From assembly GCF_040712315.1 (NCBI RefSeq), contig NC_134017.1, forward strand, positions 19,126,001-19,190,000: a stretch of 64,000 nt of DNA. Reading direction: 5' to 3'. This document shows positions 56,556-64,000 of the stretch, piece after piece. This DNA comes from Castanea sativa. Lineage: Eukaryota > Streptophyta > Magnoliopsida > Fagales > Fagaceae. Below the pieces are notes generated by a model. It was not told the origin of the DNA, did no database searches, and saw only the letters and a list, made by a program, of their open reading frames with translations. Numbering within the stretch: position 1 is the stretch's first letter; each line of letters opens with the position of its first letter. The position numbers and the translations under genes were made by a program.

Positions 56556-58891
56556 CTGCTTTTAACCATCACAAAGAATGGTGTCAGTTTCAAAATCAAT
56601 TTAGGTTTCTATTGTCAAATTGGCAATAACCTACCGAAACTATGCACATATACTGAAACAAAACTTAGATTAAATATTGTTATAAATATCAAAGATCTCA
56701 AGGCCTGATTCCGTTCTAACTAGCCATCACGTTAATTTCTACTTCCTCGATCTTTCTCCCTACTCTCTCTGTAATTAAATTCTAATACAATACATTTCAA
56801 AAAAACAAAAAAATCATGGATAGAAATTTAGCATTAAACAAGAGCACGGGCTTTACATTTCACAGATACAGAAAAAGACAATGGGCTTTAAAGTTCACAG
56901 ACCCTTCACTGCACCACCTGCATGTCCAATTGAGCCCAAAGAAAAAGGTAAAATCATGACAGAAATAGTGAACAACTAAATTGGAATCACGAATGAAGGT
57001 TGCCAATCACTGTAGATATCTCATTTTGTAACTGAGAAATCTATCAGGGGTTAAATCTTAATTCTAAAACATTACAACCTCATCATCCCTCAAAGAGTCA
57101 AGGTTAGGTCTTATACCAATTAGAGTCCAAGACATTTCGTATAAGATGTAAGACTCCCCCTTATCAGGGGGTATTGGACTTGGTAAAAATGCCATTTCAA
57201 TCATTTGATTAACATGAATTCTTCTCTAAAATGTAACTAATCTCACCACGATTAAAATGACATAATACAGAACGATCGACCAAGAGAATACATACGTCCA
57301 AACACATCAATTTCCTCACCAAATCACAACATTCAAGCAAGCTACAGAACATCGCACAACATCTTTAATTCACTAGACGCTCAATTCCCTTCACACTTCA
57401 AGCAAAATATCCGTGGATTAGAACATCCAACATTTCAAGGAGGCAAATTAATCTTCAAATCGCCATCAAGCCATTTGAAGGATATTGTGCATGTTAGTGT
57501 AAAACTAAAACTATAATACACACATAGTGTTTACTTGTTTGAGACAAGAAAATCAGGGGTCTCCCCGATAAGTGGAAAGACCATAGAGCCAGGAGTTAAT
57601 TTTTCATTACATTTATGGTTTCTCTTCCTATAAAGCCAATGTGTGGCAATCACTATAAGAAAGCTAGTGACAAAGCCAAACAGACCACATCTTTAGCTGG
57701 TACTAAGGAAAAATAGATGCCAGTAGTAATGGGGGCCGGGGGACTAACGGTTCGTTCCTGTAGAAGAGCCGATGGCTTCTTATTTAGGCAAAGTGTGAGA
57801 GAAATAGGGTTTTTTTTTTTTTTTTTTTTTTTCTATTAGATAAAAATTATGTTAAACGGTATCATCAAAAAACTATACTCAAAATATTGTCAAGTCCTTG
57901 ATTCATAATTTGAATGATTTAATTAAAGTAATATAATCATATTGAAGAAAATGTGGCAGCCACTATTTGAAAACTTTGGATTTGATATGGGCTAGTAAGA
58001 TAAATTAAAAGATTTATAGTCTGATTTCCAGCATTAACAAAAGGATACTAGTCCATATGATCAATTATCAAATCCAAAGTGTTGACGCCATTATATTTTT
58101 TCTGATCTATAATTTATACAATAAGATTTAAGCTGATAAGCGTTGCCTATTGCTGTCTAATGGTTTTAAACGAGTTTGTTCTTCTTTTCTTTCTGTATTT
58201 ATTATATATTTTACAAGGTTTTAAAAATTGGATCGGTAAAAAAGAATCGCAAAAAAGAGAGGTTTCTAGTTATTCGGTCCAATCAGGATCAAACTGAAGG
58301 TTTAACCAATGACATCATAAATAATTTAATAATAAATTTAAAATTTAAAATAAAATATTTAATACTAATAACTCATCATATTTACTAAAAAGATATTTTT
58401 TAAAAATAAACATATTTAGAAGATTTTTCATACCTTATACTAAATAAGTATAAACAATCAAATGAACATTAAAAAAATAATTATTATTTTATAACAGTTT
58501 TTCCCTTGTGACCCTTTACTATATAATTGAACATTAAGGATTTAATTGAACTCTCCTCAGATAAAATATAATATGATTTGATAAGTTTTTGTAGAGAACT
58601 ATTCTATAAAATAAATGATGCAAAATTAGATGCTAGTGACTTATAAAGTTCATATTTAAAATGTAGCTATTATTTTATGTTTTTTTTTTAAATAGTCTTT
58701 TTCCCTCTACCATTAATTTGAATCCAAAAGTAATAATAATAATAATTAATTATAAAAAAAGTCACCTACCCTCTCAAAAGAATATAACATCAATTAGCCA
58801 CCAACCAGCTTTTTCTCTCAAAAGAATACCACGTTAATTAAACAAAATAAGCCGCTTCCAATAAGTGCTCAACGTGTATTGTTTTATACTT
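56556..58891. other. Unassigned DNA
   Basis: 56600-56660 continues the intron similar to 23420-23500. 56810-57800 is less AT-rich but has no recognised gene. A T24 run is at about 57808-57831. 58213-58340 resembles a decayed M1-family end ('ggtttaaccaatgacatcat'). Confidence 0.4.
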
Positions 58892-58900
58892 TATTTTATT

Positions 58901-59347
58901 GGGAAATGCTAATGAATGTCTTTAAGGCATTGGTTCATAATTCATTTAAAGAAAATTTTTATAAAAAATTAAAAAAAAGGGAAATGCTAACGAATTTCCT
59001 TAGGACATTGGTTAACAATCCATTTAAAGAAAGTTTTAACACCACTTTTATGGGAAATGAAAAAAATTATCAAAACATTAATTACTTTATTTCATTTTAG
59101 GGGGTGTTTGGTACATGCACTTAAAAACATGTGTTTTGTTGTTTGAAAATATGTGTGGATAAAAAAATGTGTGGAAATATGTGTAATATTTTTTAAAATC
59201 ATGTGTTTTTTTTTTTTTTTTTGAAATGGTATACCAAACAGGGCCTTAATATTTTGACATTTTTTTCATTTCCCATAAAAGTGATTTCAAAACTTTCCTA
59301 AAATAGATTGTTAACCAATACCATAAAGATACTCGTTAGCATGACCC
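58901..59347. mobile_element. MULE-like MITE with duplicated arm, TSD TATTTTATT
   Basis: Left arm 'gggaaatgctaatgaatg' (repeated from about 58980) and the inverse right arm '...cgttagcatgaccc'. TATTTTATT flanks both sides (58892-58900, 59348-59356), but the sequence is low in complexity. A Tourist-like MITE sits in its loop. Confidence 0.65.
59100..59245. mobile_element. Nested Tourist-like MITE, TSD TTA
   Basis: 146 bp; ends 'ggggtgtttggtac' and (reverse complement) 'ggccctgtttggtatac', TTA on both sides (59097-59099, 59246-59248). Repeated 'catgtgtttt' motifs inside. Confidence 0.8.
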
Positions 59348-60101
59348 TATTTTATTTTAGGCGAAGTTTTATCATTGGTCCTTGAAGCAATGGTAGTTCT
59401 GCATGCAAGTCAGAGGGGTCATAAGAACACTCAAACTTGCAATATATATAATATACACACACACGCACACACACATTTTCCAAAAAGTATTATATGTTAA
59501 ACTAATTTATTGTGACTACCCTAATAACAATTTTGAACACCTTAAATTGAAAATTACAAAAATTTGGATTCAAAAAAAATAAAAGTAGTGCTACTACATT
59601 CATAACATTTTCATAATAATTTTATAACAAATTTAATGTAGTAAGTTGTTATTGATTTTAGTTTGGGCTAAACTAAACCAATAACAACTTTTTGCATAAA
59701 ATTTATTTTATGTGGACATAACATTACTCCAAAATTAATTCTGTCTCCAAACATAATTCTTAATCCCTGTTTTTTTTTTTTTAAAGCTTAAATAACAACA
59801 ATAAATATTAGCTCAAATAACAACAAACATAAATCAAACAAAAACAAGATAAAACCAAACAACAAGTGAAAAAATTATTCAACAAAAAGCTTGTTATAAA
59901 ACAAAAATATAAAATTTGTAACTCGTTCAACCTATTCAATAAAAATAATTTCTAATTTTATTTTTCTTTATAAAATGGTACCAAAAAAATATTAAGATAA
60001 TTTAAATTTCTTAGTGGCCACCCTAAAAAATATTTCTATTGCCGCCATTGCTTTGAAGTTTACCATATGAGTACAATTAGTCTCTTGTGTTTTAGGTAAG
60101 C

Positions 60102-61012
60102 ACGAAAATAGGAAATTAGCCATAACTTTCCAACTATATTATTAGTAGTTACTGTTTATAAATTATATTTTTTACTAGCATCTCGAGTCTAAAAGACTTG
60201 ATTTTGAGCCTATAAATTGAGTCTTTGAGGTCGATTTTTATAGTCTAATTCCGTCTGATGTGGCATATTTTTCACATGGCGTTTAGTTGAAAATCGAGTC
60301 TCTAAGACTCAATTTATATCTTATATCTATTCTTATTTTCTCCTTATTTTTTTTGCGTTTCACATCTGGTCATCGTGTCTCTCTCCTCACTACCTCTCCA
60401 TCTGCTTCTTTCTTCCTCACTACCTCTCCATCTGCTTCTTTCTTCCTCCTCCACGCTAATCTGCACAAGCCCAGTCGCCACAGACCCATCGTTGCCGCGC
60501 TTAGGTCGCGCGACCCTGGCTGCCGCGCCCAGGTCGCGCGACCCTGGCTGCCGCGCCCAGGTCGCGCAACCCAGGTCCGTGCGACCCAGGCTGCGCGCCC
60601 AGGTCACGCGACCCAGGCAGCTGTGGATTTGGGGGCGTTGGTTTTTTTTTTTTTTTTTTTTGTGGTGGGTTCTGCTCAGTCGTGATCTTCCCATGGTGGT
60701 GGATGGATTTTGATGTGGGATAGGCAAAATGTGGGTTTTGGTGGATGTTGTGTATTTCAGGGAACGTATGGTAAAAGACTTAGATTTAATTTTTTTTGGG
60801 CTCGTAAATCGAGTCTTAGAGACTCGATTTCTAAGTAGACTCCACGTGGAAAAAATGCCACATCAGACATTAAAAATCGACCCCTCAAAAACTCGATTTT
60901 TAGGCCCAAAATCGAGTCTCTTAGACTCAAGATGCTAGTAAAAAATATAGTTTGTAAACAGTAACTACTAATTATATTGTTTGAAAATTATTGCTAATTT
61001 CCTATTTTCGCC
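60102..61012. mobile_element. Nested fold-back MULE-like element, TSD TTAGGTAAGC
   Basis: Inverted arms of about 190 bp ('gaaaataggaaattagc' at both ends) with an unusually clear 10-bp duplication TTAGGTAAGC at 60092-60101 and 61013-61022. The interior is GC-rich with short tandem repeats. Frames through it (for example 60287-60685) are repeat translations, not supported genes. Confidence 0.88.
60480..60625. repeat. GC-rich minisatellite
   Basis: Near-repeats of 'ccgcgcccaggtcgcgcgac' with 'ctggctg' linkers, about 28-30 bp period, four to five copies. A 36-bp duplication ('cctcactacctctccatctg') lies just before it at about 60384-60450. Confidence 0.9.
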
Positions 61013-61377
61013 TTAGGTAAGCCATATAGGCTCCTCAAATTTTAAAAAATAAGTATTATTGGTCATTCATTAGTTTTTTTTGCTATTTATATTAGGATTT
61101 GACTTACTTCTAGAACTTTTTTAAATGGAGGTCTCGTTTTGTTTTAAATACACAATAACAAGTAGTAGTATACTTAAATTTTCACATTTTATTTAATTAT
61201 TGAGTAATGTGACAGTTTCTCATTAAAACAAAATGAGATTCTAGTTAAAAAAATACTGGAGGTAAGCTACATCCGTGTATATATAACAACACAATGACGT
61301 AGCATATTTTTTATTATTAAAAAATAACACATGACTACCAATTCACAATCTATGTATTGGGAAAAATTCTATATAAG

Positions 61378-62027
61378 TGTGAATAAATTTTAGTAAGCAC
61401 AGTGGAAGCATAACCACACAAGAACACAAAATTTTACGTGAAAAACCTTTTCTTCTTGAAGGGAAAAGTCACGGAACAAACTCCAAATAATTTTACTATA
61501 TTAAATAGATATAACAACACTTAGAGATACAGCTTGAGCAAAAAAAAAAAAAAACCCTCTTTTTCTTTTCACTCACTATTCTCTTCTTCACTGTGTATCT
61601 CTCACAATTTTCTCTTACTCTCTCTTTTTTTCTTCTCTTTTACTTGCTCTCACTCACACAGTTCTTCAAGACTGCACTTAGTCCTCCACCAAATGGCCGA
61701 ATGGCCATCCTTTTATTTCTTCATCCTTTTCTTCTTTTCTTCCTTTCACACTCTTAGCATCAATTCACAATAAATGCAACTCACTTGCCTTGACTTTGCT
61801 TCAGCTAATTTTTTTTTTCTTCAGCTCTCCCTTAGGCCGAATAGCCTTAATGCATCAGCCCTTCTTTTCTCCTTTTCTCATATGTGTCCAACATGCCTAA
61901 GCCAACCAACCCCAATAACTCATGCTGACTTTTGTACATGACGAAGAAAAGTTAAGAGACATGAAAAACAAGCTCATTACATGAGCATGTCTATTATGGG
62001 CCGGACCATGGTGCAGTGCACCCAACA
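61378..62027 (-). mobile_element. Solo LTR (probably copia), minus strand
   Basis: Right edge begins TGTTGGGTGC on the minus strand and left edge ends ATTCACA. Flanks ATAAG (61373-61377) and CTAAG (62028-62032) agree at four of five bases. Its minus-strand 3' part ('gtgttcttgtgtggttatgc') has the look of copia LTR ends. No internal region. Confidence 0.65.
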
Positions 62028-62960
62028 CTAAGAAGTTGTCAAAAAAGTTTTAGCAAATTAGACTTTATCTCAATTCCCAGACAACCCAAATCCCTTTCAC
62101 CATAACCTCAATGTCAGCCTCCATTGCAATACCAACAACCAAGTCACAACTGCCATAGACCTCATCACGAAATCAAAACCTCACATTGGTCTCGATAAGG
62201 ACAACACATATTGACAGATCAATTAATTCAAGAGGAAAATTCTATGTTGGTGTTGAATCCAAATCTCAAACGTGTCCAGAAGAAAATCGATTTGATTTTT
62301 TATTTATTTATTATTCTTACTAGATATTTGTAGAGATCCAAGTGTTAGACTCTACGATTATGCATGCCTATGGAATCTTCAAGTGTGTTTTCTATTATAT
62401 ACCCTTGGTTCAAATCAAATTTTAAAATTGGAAAAAAATGGTTTCTTTTATATAGATTTGGATCTTTTATGTAACATCAGAGATTTTTGAAAACAATTCA
62501 TTCATTTATATAGATATGGATCTTTTATGTTGCTTGTAGAGGATCATCATGATGTTGACATGGCTTTTGTTAGGAGTTGTGGCATTTGGAAATGAGATTT
62601 GGATTTTGCAATGAAGTCTGTGGCCGTAGTGGCTTGATATTTGGAATTGATGTGTAGGCTACTTTGGAGGTTTTGGTTAAAGAGATTTGGGTTGTTTGGG
62701 GATTGGGATAAGTATAATCTGTAAAACAAATTGTAAGTTGATGCTTATGTGGAATTTTTAATAAAAAAAATGTCACAACACTTAAAAAACTGACATCTCA
62801 TTAATTTGTTAGACGCGGATAAGAAAACCAAATGAAGGACCAATATCACTCATTTTTAAAATTCTTGAGGGACCAATAACACTCACTTGAAATTTCAGAG
62901 ACTAATTATGCTCATAGGGTATACTTCAGGAACTAACAATATAGTTTCACTTTTATTTTA

Positions 62961-63056
62961 TGTACCTACATTTAGTTTAAATATCCAACTTTTTGTCTTT
63001 GTGTTTTGAAGAGTGGTGGAGTCTATGTTTTGGGAAATAAAAGAACATGAGTCTTT

Positions 63057-63097
<41 letters not shown>

Positions 63098-64000
63098 GGA
63101 GGAAAGAGAATGAATGAGATTAATTTTATGTTGATATGGTTTCAAAAACATAATCTCTTGCTTTCTTGCGTACATTGTCATTGTGGTTGTGCTCCTACCA
63201 ATTCAGATTTAAGAAAAAAATAGCATTTTGCTAGAAAAATATCCACTGTTTTAGTCCCTCTTCAAACATTTGCAAAACCGATTCAACCAGATTGGTTCTC
63301 GAGTTTCATGGTTAAACTAGTGATTAACAGTTTTGTTTTTGTTAATTTCCAATTTTTGTGATTATCCGAACCGGATTGGGGGTTGATTCTCAGTTGAACC
63401 GGTCGGTCGAATTCAGTTTTTAAAAAAATGATATTTTATATATATTAAGGAAAGGTTAGAAACTTATATTTTATCTTTGAAACTTGTAGTCAATGTCATA
63501 AAACCATCAAATCCTTAACATAGCAAATTTTTAGAATATATCATATAAACTTTCCCCTGTTGTAAGCTCTAGCTCAAATAAAACCTTCTCCCCTTGTAAA
63601 GTGCAAGAATGGAGATGAGGTTGTGGTTTCAAGACTCATTTGATGTGTATGTAATAACCAATTAAAAAAAATGGAAAATATAAAAATCACAGGTATGCAA
63701 TGGTAAATGGTGTGAGAAAGGAGAGGTGAGGAGAGACAAGATAGGTTTATTAATTTATATAAAGGAGATGGGGAAAAATAAAAATCACAAGTGTATCGCA
63801 ACTATTTTTTTTTTCTTATTGATATAAATATGTGACGTTTAAACTTGGCATGAATTTATTTATGTACTAGATTTTTTTGCAGTTTTTTTCCCTCATTGCA
63901 CGGGATTTTCATTTATATAACTTATAATTATTTTGAAAAACAAACACATATATACACATAAAGGAAAGAGAAATGGGTGAGGAGAGTCAAGTGAGGATTA
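62961..64000. other. Unassigned DNA
   Basis: A CT microsatellite fills 63059-63095. 63260-63430 carries 'cgaaccggattgg' and 'gttgaaccggtcggtcgaa' motifs of the M1-type repeat. No gene recognised. Confidence 0.45.
63059..63095. repeat. (CT)n microsatellite
   Basis: Pure CT run of about 37 bp. Confidence 0.97.

Larger units (their letters stand above)
59360..62950. mobile_element. Large fold-back MULE-like element containing nested insertions
   Basis: Left end 'gcgaagttttatcattggtc' resembles the inverse of the right end '...taacaatatagtttcac'; inner arm segments at about 60053-60101, 61023-61085 and 62806-62950 also pair ('agtacaattagtctc' against 'agactaattatgctc'). TTTTATTTTA flanks both sides (59350-59359, 62951-62960) but is low in complexity. 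The gap 59388-60052 appears to be an unclassified insertion. Confidence 0.5.

Noticed and set aside
60287..60685. 132-codon frame and an overlapping 127-codon antisense frame
   Set aside because: Both are translations of GC-rich and CT-rich repeats inside a MULE-like element, with no domain.

Overview
This window looks like intergenic DNA from a plant nuclear genome, most likely a woody eudicot. The base composition is AT-rich with many microsatellites. Every sizeable coding relic is a plant transposable element or a broken host gene. No intact host gene, tRNA, rRNA or CRISPR array was found. The species is inference; the plant assignment rests on Ty3/gypsy Tat-lineage, Ty1/copia, CACTA, MULE, hAT and PIF/Harbinger elements and on PERK-type kinase and glutaredoxin-like remnants.

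Layout, left to right. 1-1538: the 5' end of a minus-strand copia-type element (LTR plus tRNA-Met primer site). 2349-8573: a 5'-truncated Tat-lineage Ty3/gypsy element with integrase, an antisense extra ORF and a 3' LTR. 8498-9719: a 611-bp tandem duplication that includes the end of a transposon. 9577-11149: a fold-back MULE-like element. 12011-13014: a solo LTR. 13.4 kb: a PERK-type kinase fragment. 16.3-16.75 kb: an RNase H-like pseudogene. 16768-18166: a Pack-MULE-like element carrying the 3' part of a glutaredoxin-like gene. 18.9-23.5 kb: copy 1 of a segmental duplication ending in a PERK C-terminal exon. 23.7-26.6 kb: two solo LTRs and degenerate tandem repeats. 27.1-29.05 kb: an hAT element and a second copy of the 1.6-2.6 kb composite. 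29.06-56.6 kb: copy 2 of the segmental duplication, inflated by about 22 kb of insertions. 58.9-62.95 kb: a nest of fold-back elements.

The best-defined object is a 10,316-bp Ty3/gypsy Tat-lineage retrotransposon (31142-41457). It has 526-bp LTRs, a GTAAT target duplication, gag-protease-RT-RNase H-second RNase H-integrase on the plus strand, a hairpin-forming tandem repeat, and a spliced ORF on the opposite strand. The LTRs differ at about 20 of 526 positions. It is dead: seven in-frame stops, a frameshift, a changed RT catalytic Asp and a lost zinc-ligand His. The second large element is a 10,217-bp CACTA transposon (45625-55841) with a TAT target duplication, nested MULEs and only a scrap of transposase. 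For both, the pre-insertion sequence survives in the other copy of the segmental duplication.

Together the window records a small tandem family of minus-strand PERK-like kinase genes that decayed, was duplicated, and was filled by successive transposon insertions. At least six elements have been reduced to solo LTRs, which points to frequent LTR-LTR recombination. Nothing here resembles a new enzymatic or defence system. The most unusual signals are the compensated hairpin repeat in the Tat element, its in-frame integrase-tail duplication, and the Pack-MULE with an open glutaredoxin-like frame.
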